Positions 26,470-34,174 of a DNA stretch of 64,000 nucleotides are shown piece by piece. The stretch comes from JBDZVM01 sp040255675. GTDB taxonomy: Bacteria > Actinomycetota > Actinomycetes > Acidothermales > Acidothermaceae. The stretch lies in assembly GCA_040255675.1 (NCBI GenBank), contig JBDZVM010000008.1:1-64000 (forward strand), given 5' to 3'. The translations under genes and the position numbers were made by a program. Below the pieces are notes generated by a model. The model was not told the origin of the DNA. It saw nothing but the letters and a program-made list of their open reading frames with translations, and ran no database searches. Within the stretch, counting starts at the first letter, position 1. The number at the start of each line of letters is the position of its first letter.

Positions 26470-28047
26470 ATGTCACCGCAGTTCGGTCGCCGCCGGATCC
26501 TCGATCCCCGAGGTGAGATAGCGAGCTACGAGCACTCGCGGCGCCGGGCGCGCATCATCGGCCGAATCGTCGTAGGCTTCCTCGCCCTCGTGGTGCTCGT
26601 CGCGGCAGGCGGCATCTTGATGGTGAAGAACATCCTCGACCAGGTGCACCATGGCCCTTCGATTGCCGCCAACTTGCCGGCCAGCGACCGGCCGACACCA
26701 CCGCAAAACGACGGCAACGGCAACAGCGACAAAAGCGGCGGCACTCCGAAGAACATCTTGATCATGGGGATCGATTCGCGCCTCGGCGAAAACTCTTCGT
26801 TCCAGCCGACGACAGGGCCGGCGCAAACCGAGACGCTGTCAGACACCACGATCCTCGCGCACTTGTCGGGCGACGGTAAGCACGTCACGCTCATCAGCAT
26901 TCCGCGCGACTCCGTGGTCGACATCCCGGCGTGCGAAAAGTTCGACAAAGACGGCAATCCGGTGCTCGACAAGAGCGGCGAGCCGGTGATAACGAAGCCC
27001 AAGACCGCTCTGTTCAACGAGGCGATTCAGCTGGGCGGGCCGCTCTGCACGGCGAAGACGCTCGAGAAGCTCACAAACGTGCGCATCGACAACTACCTCG
27101 AAATCGACTTTCAAGGCGTCATCAAAATGGCCAACGCCATCGGCGGCGTGCCCTTGACCATGTGCAGCGCGGTGCACGACGCGCACACCGGATTGAATCT
27201 GCCTGCCGGCCCAGTAAATTTGAAGGGCGACACGGCACTTGCGTTCGTACGTGCTCGCTATGGCCTCACAGGCGGCGACGACCTCCACCGCATTCAACGG
27301 CAGCAGCAATTCATGGCCGCGATGGTGCGCAAGGCACTGTCGGAGTCGAACTTCTTCAACATCCTCGAACTCAACAAGTTCTACGGCGCGGTCGCGGGCT
27401 CGCTCACCACCGACATGAACAGCAGCCAGCTCATCGACCTCGCGTTGCGTTACCGCCATATCGACACCGACCAGATAGTGTTCGCCACCGTACCGAATTA
27501 CGCCGCGCCGAAAGACAGCCCTTGGGTGCAGCATGTGTTCTGGAGCGACGAAGCGCCAGCTCTTTTCGACGCCATCAGAAACGACCGGCCGCTCGCGACC
27601 ACAACGACGGCCGCCGGCCAGCAGGTGGCGAACGTCAGCGTGCAGCCGTCGCAAGTGTCGGTGCGAGTGCTGAACGGCACGACCACGAACAACCTCGCGC
27701 ACGACGTCGCCGATCAGCTTGCCGCGCAAGGGTTCCGGATCGCGGGCATCGGCACCGCGTCGGCTCAGGCCGATCAGACGACGCTCACCTACGCCGCGAG
27801 CCGCACGAACTCCGCACAAACATTGGCCGCGGCGCTAGGCGCCACACCGCAAGAAAAAGAAGTGTCGACGGCCGGCACCGAGGTCACCCTCACCATCGGC
27901 AAAGACTGGAAGGGTCTGGCCGCGCCAAGTTCATCGGCCTCGTCGTCGCCGTCGCCGTCGCCGGCGGTCTCGGGTTCTCCCGCGCCGTCCGCCATTCCTG
28001 GCCTCAAGACCACCAACGCGTCGACCGACCACTGCGTCGAAGGCTGA
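26470..28047 (+). CDS. LytR-CpsA-Psr (LCP) family glycopolymer ligase with LytR_C domain, copy 2
   Basis: A paralogue of the preceding gene with the same layout: short cytoplasmic leader, one membrane helix (GFLALVVLVAAGGILMV), LCP domain (ILIMGIDSRLGE, SDTTILAHL, SIPRDSVVDIP, NAIGGVPLT) and a LytR_C domain (VRVLNGTTTNNLA), then a Ser/Pro-rich tail. ATG with AGGAG nine bases upstream. The 169 bases between the copies include TATAAG at 26415-26420, a possible -10 element, so it may also be transcribed separately. Two ligases suggest two polymers or redundancy, as in other actinobacteria. Confidence 0.93.
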   Translation: MSPQFGRRRILDPRGEIASYEHSRRRARIIGRIVVGFLALVVLVAAGGILMVKNILDQVHHGPSIAANLPASDRPTPPQNDGNGNSDKSGGTPKNILIMGIDSRLGENSSFQPTTGPAQTETLSDTTILAHLSGDGKHVTLISIPRDSVVDIPACEKFDKDGNPVLDKSGEPVITKPKTALFNEAIQLGGPLCTAKTLEKLTNVRIDNYLEIDFQGVIKMANAIGGVPLTMCSAVHDAHTGLNLPAGPVNLKGDTALAFVRARYGLTGGDDLHRIQRQQQFMAAMVRKALSESNFFNILELNKFYGAVAGSLTTDMNSSQLIDLALRYRHIDTDQIVFATVPNYAAPKDSPWVQHVFWSDEAPALFDAIRNDRPLATTTTAAGQQVANVSVQPSQVSVRVLNGTTTNNLAHDVADQLAAQGFRIAGIGTASAQADQTTLTYAASRTNSAQTLAAALGATPQEKEVSTAGTEVTLTIGKDWKGLAAPSSSASSSPSPSPAVSGSPAPSAIPGLKTTNASTDHCVEG

Positions 28048-28110
28048 CACGCCCTGGACTTTCGCGCAGTGCGCGCGACCGCGGCGCGCGACCGATTTCC
28101 GTTGTCCGGG

Positions 28111-28629
28111 CTAGAATTCGTGCTCGCGTTCACGTGAACGCAGGATCGCTTCACGACGGGCCAGCCGGGTGCCTCGCCTGATTTCGGCTTCACGAAAACG
28201 GCGGCGATCGTCGTCGTTTTCGGGCATCACCTGCGGAATCGCACGGGGCCGCTCGTGTTCGTCGATGGCAACGAAAACCAAATAGGCCGAGGCTACGTGC
28301 CGGGTCTCGCCATCGACTTTGTCCCACGGCTGGGCCGTTACCCGCACACCAATCTCGCATGACGTGCGACCGGTCCAGTTGACCCGCGCGTCGCAGGTGA
28401 CGATGTCGCCCACGTGCACGGGCACGACGAACTGCAACTCGTCGACCACCGCCGTCACGGCCCGCCCGCCGCTGTGCCGTGACGCCACAACGCCGCCCGC
28501 TTCGTCGACGAGACGCATGATGGCACCGCCGTGCACGTTGCCGTAGAAGTTCGCGTCGAGGGCCGTCATCACGCGGGTCAGCCTGATGGCTGACGCGCTG
28601 GCCGGCACGGCTCGCAAGTCATCGGTCAT
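28111..28629 (-). CDS. Acyl-CoA thioesterase, hotdog fold (YciA-like)
   Basis: A 172-residue cytoplasmic acyl-CoA hydrolase. The motif DANFYGNVHGGAIMRLVDEA is the thioesterase active-site helix region of the YciA/BFIT group. Fewer clear features follow; the C-terminus is an Arg/Glu-rich helix. It is convergent with the second LCP gene (63 bases, including the direct repeat CGCGCGACCG and a GC-rich potential hairpin near 28070-28095) and follows the acyl-CoA dehydrogenase, from which a palindromic element separates it. Confidence 0.87.
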   Translation of the reverse strand: MTDDLRAVPASASAIRLTRVMTALDANFYGNVHGGAIMRLVDEAGGVVASRHSGGRAVTAVVDELQFVVPVHVGDIVTCDARVNWTGRTSCEIGVRVTAQPWDKVDGETRHVASAYLVFVAIDEHERPRAIPQVMPENDDDRRRFREAEIRRGTRLARREAILRSREREHEF

Positions 28630-28647
28630 AGCGCCATCATTCCACGC

Positions 28648-28699
28648 GTGATCTCGAAGTAATTGTGCCGCAATGGAGGCACTTTCGTTTCGCGATCAT
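28648..28699. repeat. Intergenic palindromic element, family B copy 1 (degenerate)
   Basis: Outer arms 28648-28658 and 28689-28699 pair over 9 of 11 positions (core TGATC-CGAA/TTCGCGATCA), with an inner perfect 5-base stem (28665-28669 with 28678-28682). The order of segments matches the better copy at 36015-36076. The right arm supplies the TGA stop of the acyl-CoA dehydrogenase gene, so the element invaded or evolved into the gene end. Confidence 0.55.
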
Positions 28700-29865
28700 G
28701 GAAGAGAACGCGTGCGCAACGCCCGCGCGATGACGACGCGCTGAATTTGATTGGTGCCCTCGTAAATCTGGGTGATTTTCGCGTCGCGCATCATGCGCTC
28801 GACCGGATAGTCCTTCACGTAGCCGTAGCCGCCGAACAACTGGACGGCGTCGGTCGTCACCTCCATCGCGACGTCGGAGGCGAAGCATTTGGCGGTAGCG
28901 CCGAAATAGCTTAAATCGTCGGACGACGCTTCGGACTTCGCCGCGGCGCGGTACGTGAGCGCCCGGGCGGCTTCGACCTTCATCGCCATGTCGGCGAGCA
29001 TGAACTGCACACCTTGGAATTTCGCCACCGGCTGGCCGAATTGCTGCCGCTGCGAGGTGTAGTCGATCGCGGCGTCGAGGGCGCCTTGCGCGATGCCCAA
29101 TGCCTGCGCGGCGATCGTTACGCGAGTGTGGTCGAGGGTGCGAAGGGCGGTCTTCAACCCGGTGCCCGGGTCGCCAATCAGACGCCACGCCGGAATGCGG
29201 CACGAGTCGAAATACATCTCGCGGGTCGGAGACCCCTTGATGCCAAGCTTTTTCTCGGGAGCGCCAAACGACAGCCCTTCGTCGTCCTTCTCGACGACAA
29301 AAGCGGAAATGCCGTCGGCGCCCGAGTCAGGGTCAGTGACCGCGAAAACCGTGTAGTACAAGGATTCTCCGGCGCCGCTGATCCAGCGCTTGGTACCGTT
29401 CAAAACCCACTCCTCCCCGTCGCGCACGGCCCGCGTTTTCATCGACGCGGCGTCGCTTCCGGCGTCAGGTTCAGAAAGCGCGTACGAAAACATCGCCTCG
29501 CCCCGAGCCACCGGCGGCAAGTAGCACTCGCGCAATTGCTCGGAACCGGCGAACAGCAGCGGCAACGTACCCAGCTTGTTGACGGCAGGAATCAAAGCGG
29601 ACGCCGCGCAGCCGCGCGCCACTTCTTCGATGACGATCGCGGTGGCGAGCGCATCAGCGCCCGCCCCGCCGTATTGCTCCGGGATGTGCGGCGCGTTGAA
29701 GCCCGAGCGAGCGAGGGCATCGTGAACGTCCCACGGGAACTCGGCGGCCTCGTCGATCGCCGCCGCCCGGGGCGCGATGTGGCGTGCTGTGAGTTCGCGC
29801 ACACTCGCCCGCAGCTCCTCGTACTCGGCCGGCAACTCGAACACGCCAGGCCGCGTATCAGTCAC
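28696..29865 (-). CDS. Acyl-CoA dehydrogenase, paralogue 1
   Basis: An FAD flavoprotein that makes the alpha,beta double bond in an acyl-CoA. GTG start at 29865, with GGGGAGGA six bases upstream, chosen over the longer frame. Normal length (about 389 residues). It contains PEQYGGAGAD, LSEPDAGSDAASMKTRA (FAD region), KRWISGAGES, RQQFGQPVAKFQGVQF and the C-terminal QIYEGTNQIQR, whose Glu is the usual catalytic base of the short/branched-chain class. Substrate length cannot be fixed from this. Divergent from the UDP-glucose dehydrogenase gene. Confidence 0.93.
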   Translation of the reverse strand: MTDTRPGVFELPAEYEELRASVRELTARHIAPRAAAIDEAAEFPWDVHDALARSGFNAPHIPEQYGGAGADALATAIVIEEVARGCAASALIPAVNKLGTLPLLFAGSEQLRECYLPPVARGEAMFSYALSEPDAGSDAASMKTRAVRDGEEWVLNGTKRWISGAGESLYYTVFAVTDPDSGADGISAFVVEKDDEGLSFGAPEKKLGIKGSPTREMYFDSCRIPAWRLIGDPGTGLKTALRTLDHTRVTIAAQALGIAQGALDAAIDYTSQRQQFGQPVAKFQGVQFMLADMAMKVEAARALTYRAAAKSEASSDDLSYFGATAKCFASDVAMEVTTDAVQLFGGYGYVKDYPVERMMRDAKITQIYEGTNQIQRVVIARALRTRSLP

Positions 29866-29890
29866 GGTCGTTCCTCCCCTCGCTGCCGTG

Positions 29891-29970
29891 CCCAAGAAAT
29901 TGGGACTCTTGATAGGTGATCGTAGGTCCAGACAGGGGAAGGTTGACCGCGCGACGGCACTGCGATCACC
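29891..29970. promoter_or_regulatory. Divergent control region with paired inverted repeats
   Basis: Between the acyl-CoA dehydrogenase (29865) and UDP-glucose dehydrogenase (30025) starts are a perfect 5+5 palindrome CCCAAGAAATTGGG (29891-29904) and the widely spaced perfect 8-base arms GGTGATCG (29915-29922) and CGATCACC (29963-29970), 48 bases apart. TAGCAT at 29987-29992 could be the -10 of the rightward gene. These may be regulator sites; the regulator is not identifiable. Confidence 0.3.
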
Positions 29971-30024
29971 GGATCACGGCTACCGTTAGCATCTGTTGAC
30001 CGCGACTTTTGGAGGGGAAGCATC

Positions 30025-31344
30025 GTGGCGCTACGGCTCAGCGTGATCGGTACCGGCTATCTCGGTGCCACGCATGCCGCCTGCATGGCCGAACTCGGGT
30101 TCGAAGTCATCGGCTACGACGTCGACGAAGCCAAGATCTCGGCGCTGCGCGACGGTCGCGTGCCGTTCTACGAACCGGGTTTGCCCGAGTTGTTGACCAA
30201 GCACGTCGAGTCGGGCCGCCTCACGTTCACGACCGACATCACGAAGGTGGCGGCTTTTGCCGACGTCCACTTCATTTGCGTGGGCACCCCGCAAAAAGCC
30301 GGTAGCTACGCCGCCGACCTGACATACGTGCGCGCGGCAGTCGAATCGCTCGCGCCCCTGCTCGACCGCGCCTGCCTCGTGGTCGGCAAGTCGACGGTGC
30401 CGTCGGGTACGGCGGCCCAACTCGCCGAACGGATAGCCGAGCTGGCTCCCGGCAAAGGCACGGTCGAGTTGGCCTGGAACCCCGAATTCCTGCGCGAAGG
30501 CTTCGCGGTCAAAGACACCTTGCGGCCCGAGCGCCTGGTGATCGGCGTCACCTCGCCGCGCGCCGAGAAGGTGCTGCGCGAGGTGTACGAACCGCTCACC
30601 GACCAGGGCATCCCCCTGATCGTCACCGACTACGCCACCGCCGAACTCGTCAAGGTTGCCGCGAATTCGTTCCTGGCAACGAAAATCTCGTTCATCAACG
30701 CGATGGCCGAGGTGTGCGAGACCACGGGAGCTGACGTCGTCCAGCTCGCCGAAGCGCTCGCGCTCGACTCCCGCATCGGCGGGCGGTTCTTGCACGCGGG
30801 TCTCGGGTTCGGCGGCGGCTGCCTGCCCAAAGACATCCGCGCGTTCATGGCACGTGCCGAGGAGCTCGGCGTCAAGCCGGCGGTGGCGTTTTTGCGCGAG
30901 GTCGACGGCATCAACAAGCGGCGCCGCGCGCGCATGATCGATCTGGCCCGCGAGGTCTGCGGCGACGGTTTTTCCGGACGGCGCGTCGGCGTGCTCGGCG
31001 CGGCGTTCAAGCCGAACAGCGACGACATCCGCGACTCGCCTGCCCTCGACGTCGCCGAGACGATCCACCGCGAGGGCGCCACCGTGTGCGTGTACGACCC
31101 CGAGGCCGGGCCGAACGCGCGCAAGCTCTACCCCGACCTCGGGTACGCCGGCTCGGCCGTCGAGGCGTGCACCGGCGCCGACGTCGTCTTGCACCTGACC
31201 GAGTGGGCCGAGTTTCGCGAGATGGATCCGGCGGTACTCTCGCCCGTCGTCGCGCACAAGCGGATCGTCGACGGCCGCAACGCGCTCGATCCGATGCGCT
31301 GGCGCGACGCCGGCTGGACCTACCGGGCCCTCGGCCGCCCGTAA
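30025..31344 (+). CDS. UDP-glucose 6-dehydrogenase
   Basis: Oxidises UDP-glucose twice to UDP-glucuronate, a precursor for acidic surface glycans. GTG start with GGAGGGG upstream. N-terminal NAD site VIGTGYLGATHAACMAELG; catalytic-domain motifs STVPSGTA, ELAWNPEFLREGFAV and ELVKVAANSFLATKISFINA; the catalytic cysteine is in GFGGGCLPKDIRAF; C-terminal UDP-binding VLGAAFKPNSDDIRDSPA. 439 residues, a normal length. It fits the envelope-glycan theme of the first 31 kb although it stands outside the main operon. Confidence 0.95.
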   Translation: MALRLSVIGTGYLGATHAACMAELGFEVIGYDVDEAKISALRDGRVPFYEPGLPELLTKHVESGRLTFTTDITKVAAFADVHFICVGTPQKAGSYAADLTYVRAAVESLAPLLDRACLVVGKSTVPSGTAAQLAERIAELAPGKGTVELAWNPEFLREGFAVKDTLRPERLVIGVTSPRAEKVLREVYEPLTDQGIPLIVTDYATAELVKVAANSFLATKISFINAMAEVCETTGADVVQLAEALALDSRIGGRFLHAGLGFGGGCLPKDIRAFMARAEELGVKPAVAFLREVDGINKRRRARMIDLAREVCGDGFSGRRVGVLGAAFKPNSDDIRDSPALDVAETIHREGATVCVYDPEAGPNARKLYPDLGYAGSAVEACTGADVVLHLTEWAEFREMDPAVLSPVVAHKRIVDGRNALDPMRWRDAGWTYRALGRP

Positions 31345-31368
31345 CGCGGGCCCTGCCCCGGCTCACCC

Positions 31369-31404
31369 GGTGCGCCCGGCGGTGCGCCCGCCGCGGTGCG
31401 CCCG
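31369..31404. repeat. Three copies of a GGTGCGCCCG decamer
   Basis: Copies at 31369-31378, 31381-31390 and 31395-31404 lie just after the UDP-glucose dehydrogenase stop. Too short and GC-simple for CRISPR. They are followed by an AT-richer stretch (31420-31480) with weak inverted repeats CCTTTA/TAAAGG around 31433-31462. Confidence 0.6.
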
Positions 31405-31503
31405 CGTGGATCACGTTCGGGCAGGTAACGCGGCCTTTATGACATCCACAGAAAGCGTAAAGGTCGACTTTGGCGCGTAAGGGGCTTGTGCCTTCGCGGC
31501 TGG

Positions 31504-31565
31504 GCGCACGCGCAGGCCTCGTTTGTGTGCGCACGCGCACGGCCTCGTTGTGTGCGCATGCGCAC
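31504..31565. repeat. Tandem 25-base repeat ending in a perfect 14-base palindrome
   Basis: Two full 25-base units (31504-31528 and 31529-31553) and a partial third, built on GCGCACGCGCA and GGCCTCGTT. The last junction forms GTGCGCATGCGCAC (31552-31565), which is its own reverse complement. It ends 44 bases before the DUF2795 gene, so it may be a regulatory array or a variable repeat. Confidence 0.65.
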
Positions 31566-31609
31566 GCCGGGTAGGCGTTCGGAAAGCGACCGGCATCGAG
31601 GAGGTAGCC

Positions 31610-32035
31610 ATGGCCTTCGAACGTGGCGACAAGCACGGCCCTCGCCTGGACGACGCGATGGCGAGCGAGACCGAAGCGATCGACCGCGGCGGGCACACGG
31701 GCCGAGCCGAAGAGTGGCACGAGCCCGAGCCCTCCGGTGACGACCAGCCGGACGTCGACTTGCGGCCCGACGGCGCGCTCTCCGGCGGCACACCGCCGGG
31801 CATGACCAACGAGGACGTCGAGGGGCGCGCCGAACTTGCCCGGTTTTTGCGCCCAAGCGCCTTCCCGGGCAGGGCACGAAAGCTGCTCGACGTCGCCCGA
31901 AGCGAGCAAGCGACCGACGATGTCATCGGCGAGCTGTCGCGGCTGGCAGAAGAATCCGGGCACGACCACACGTTCCAGAATGTGCAAGAAGTGTGGGCCG
32001 CGCTCGGGCACGGCACTGAGAAGCGCCGTCCATAG
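31610..32035 (+). CDS. DUF2795-domain protein
   Basis: A small acidic protein of 141 residues. The ATG at 31610 has GGAGGTAG just upstream, so I reject the longer frame. The C-terminal half (LARFLRPSAFPGRARKLLDV, then EVW-like end) is the DUF2795 fold, a small helical domain of unknown function common in actinobacteria; the N-terminal half is low-complexity, rich in Asp, Gly and Pro, and probably disordered. It precedes the CoA-binding protein by 23 bases. Confidence 0.8.
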   Translation: MAFERGDKHGPRLDDAMASETEAIDRGGHTGRAEEWHEPEPSGDDQPDVDLRPDGALSGGTPPGMTNEDVEGRAELARFLRPSAFPGRARKLLDVARSEQATDDVIGELSRLAEESGHDHTFQNVQEVWAALGHGTEKRRP

Positions 32036-32058
32036 CCGGACAAACACCGGGAGAGACA

Positions 32059-32481
32059 GTGGGCGACCGCTTTCGCGATCCAGAAGTGATCAAGCGCGTG
32101 CTCGCCGACGCCAAAACGTGGGCCGTGGTCGGGCTCGGTGACGACATCACCCGGCCCGCGTACGGAGTGGCCGCGTTCTTGCAGGCGCACGGCAAAAGAA
32201 TCGTGCCCGTACATCCGCGTGCTCTCGAGGTGCTCGGCGAGCAGGCCTACCGATCGCTGGCCGACATCCCGTTCGCGGTCGACGTCGTCGACATCTTCCG
32301 CCGCTCCGATGCCGCCGGGCAGTTCGCCGACGACGCGGTGCGCATCGGCGCGAAGGCGGTCTGGTTTCAGCTCGGCGTCGTCGACGAAGCGGCCGCGACG
32401 CGAGCGGCCGACGCGGGCCTCGACGTCGTGATGGACACTTGCCCGAAGATCGAATGGCCTCAACACGGGCCACCCGACTAG
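32059..32481 (+). CDS. CoA-binding domain protein (YccU-like)
   Basis: 140 residues forming a single Rossmann-like CoA-binding domain: TWAVVGLGDDITRPAYGVA opens the nucleotide-binding loop and VVDIFRRSDAAG and AVWFQLGV are typical of the family. Such proteins bind CoA or acyl-CoA; the physiological role is unknown. GTG start with GGGAGAGA upstream. Its TAG stop overlaps the purE TAG stop tail-to-tail on the four bases CTAG (32478-32481). Confidence 0.88.
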   Translation: MGDRFRDPEVIKRVLADAKTWAVVGLGDDITRPAYGVAAFLQAHGKRIVPVHPRALEVLGEQAYRSLADIPFAVDVVDIFRRSDAAGQFADDAVRIGAKAVWFQLGVVDEAAATRAADAGLDVVMDTCPKIEWPQHGPPD

Positions 32482-32987
32482 CCCTCGTTAGGCGCCAGTT
32501 TTCCTTGCAACGCAGCGTCTTTGGCCGACACTTGCTCGACCAGCGCTGCCTGGAAAATCTCGTAACGGCGCCGCAGTTCGTCGTCGGCGGCACCAAGAAT
32601 GCGGACGGCGAGCAGCCCGGCGTTGCGCGCCGCGCCGACGCCGACCGTCGCGACCGGAACCCCGGCGGGCATCTGCACGATCGACAAGAGCGAGTCGAGG
32701 CCGTCGAGTTTCGCCAACGGCACCGGCACGCCGATCACCGGAAGCGGCGTCGCGGAGGCGACCATGCCGGGCAGATGCGCCGCTCCCCCGGCGCCCGCGA
32801 TGATGACTCGTAACCCGCGCGAGGCGGCCTGCTGCGCGTATTCGAGCATGCGCGCCGGCGTGCGATGCGCCGAGACGACGTGCACCTCGCACGCCACGTC
32901 GAATTCGAGCAGCGCCTCGTAGGCGGCTTCCATCACCGACCAGTCGCTGTCGCTGCCCATGATGACGCCAACTACCGGATCGGTCAT
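32478..32987 (-). CDS. purE: N5-carboxyaminoimidazole ribonucleotide mutase
   Basis: The class I PurE step of purine synthesis (N5-CAIR to CAIR). IMGSDSDWSVM, SAHRTPARMLEYA and AGAGGAAHLPGMVA are the classical signature segments, and GVPVATVGVG follows. 169 residues, normal length. It begins in a four-base ATGA overlap with the end of purK, so the two are co-translated. Confidence 0.96.
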   Translation of the reverse strand: MTDPVVGVIMGSDSDWSVMEAAYEALLEFDVACEVHVVSAHRTPARMLEYAQQAASRGLRVIIAGAGGAAHLPGMVASATPLPVIGVPVPLAKLDGLDSLLSIVQMPAGVPVATVGVGAARNAGLLAVRILGAADDELRRRYEIFQAALVEQVSAKDAALQGKLAPNEG

Positions 32988-34147
32988 TGCGCATCTCCTC
33001 GCAAGATGTCGACGGCCCGGCGGGCGCGCGCGCGTAGGTCTGTGACGTCGTCACCGCTGATGTTGACATGACCGATCTTGCGACCCGGTCGTACCCCCTT
33101 GCCGTACAGGTGCAGCCGCACGTCGGGATCAGACAAGGCCAACGGAACCCGCGAACCCAGATCAGCTGCCCGGGGCCCCGTGCCGCCGAGCAAGTTCGCC
33201 ATCACTGTTGCCGGGGCGACCAGCGACGTGTCGCCGAGCGGCCAGTCGAGCACCGCGCGGACATGCTGCCCGAACTGCGACGTGCGGCAACCGTCGATGG
33301 TCCAGTGCCCGCTGTTGTGCGGGCGCATCGCCAATTCGTTGACCACAAGGGGGTTTTCGGCGTCCGCTTCGAAAATCTCGACGGCGAGCAAGCCGACGAC
33401 GTCAAGTTTTTCGGCAATACCGAGCGCCAATTCTTGCGCCCGGCGGGCTAATTCGGCGCTCAACGCGGGTGCGGGCGCCACGACTTCGACGCAGATGCCG
33501 TCGTCTTGCACGGTCTCGACGACCGGAAACGCGCGCGAGGCACCGGACGGCGTGCGCGCGACCAGCGCGGCCAGCTCGCGGCGAAACGGCACGTGTTGTT
33601 CGGCGAAAAACGTGATGCCGGACGGCGCGCCGAGCAGCCGCTCGGCGTCAGCCTTCGAACGCACCACCCAGACGCCCTTGCCGTCGTATCCGCCCGACGC
33701 GGCTTTGATGACCACGGGCCAGCCGTACGACGCGGCGAATTCCTCGACGGCCGAGACATTTTCGACGATTGCCCAGGCGGGCACCGGAAACCCGAGCGAA
33801 CCGAGCCGCTCGCGCATGCGGATTTTGTCTTGCACGTAAGGCAAAGCTTGCGGTCCGGGATACACCCGCACGCCTGCCTCGACCAGCTTTTCGACGTGCC
33901 GCAACGGCACATGCTCATGGTCGAACGTGACGACGTCGCAGCCGCGGGCGAACGCTTCGAGGTCGTCGAAGTTGCGAAAGTCGCCGACCACGGAGTCGGC
34001 GGCGACTTGCGCCGCCGAGTCGTCGGGAATGTCGCAGAGCACGCGGAAATGCACGCCGAGCGCGATCGAGGCCTGGTGGGTCATGCGAGCGAGTTGGCCG
34101 CCGCCGACCATGCCGACGACGGGCATCGAGGTCAGCGGATTCGGCAC
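32984..34147 (-). CDS. purK: N5-carboxyaminoimidazole ribonucleotide synthase
   Basis: ATP-grasp enzyme making N5-CAIR from AIR and bicarbonate. GMVGGGQLARM at the N-terminus, TFDHEHVPLRHVE, the ATP-grasp loop IKAASGGYDGKGVW, and VNELAMRPHNSGHWTID near the C-terminus are diagnostic. 387 residues. Upstream (27 bases) on the same strand is an acyl-CoA dehydrogenase gene, a gene order seen in many actinobacteria. Confidence 0.95.
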   Translation of the reverse strand: MPNPLTSMPVVGMVGGGQLARMTHQASIALGVHFRVLCDIPDDSAAQVAADSVVGDFRNFDDLEAFARGCDVVTFDHEHVPLRHVEKLVEAGVRVYPGPQALPYVQDKIRMRERLGSLGFPVPAWAIVENVSAVEEFAASYGWPVVIKAASGGYDGKGVWVVRSKADAERLLGAPSGITFFAEQHVPFRRELAALVARTPSGASRAFPVVETVQDDGICVEVVAPAPALSAELARRAQELALGIAEKLDVVGLLAVEIFEADAENPLVVNELAMRPHNSGHWTIDGCRTSQFGQHVRAVLDWPLGDTSLVAPATVMANLLGGTGPRAADLGSRVPLALSDPDVRLHLYGKGVRPGRKIGHVNISGDDVTDLRARARRAVDILRGDAQ

Positions 34148-34174
34148 GTGGTGAAGCCTATCGAGCCGCGACGC

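Noticed and set aside
31369..31404. Possible CRISPR array (repeated GGTGCGCCCG)
   Set aside because: Only three 10-base units with 2-4 base spacers; no leader and no cas genes in the window.
31523..31609. N-terminal extension of the DUF2795 protein
   Set aside because: It translates the GCGCAC tandem repeat into a Cys/Ala/His-rich peptide, while a strong ribosome site lies just before the ATG at 31610.
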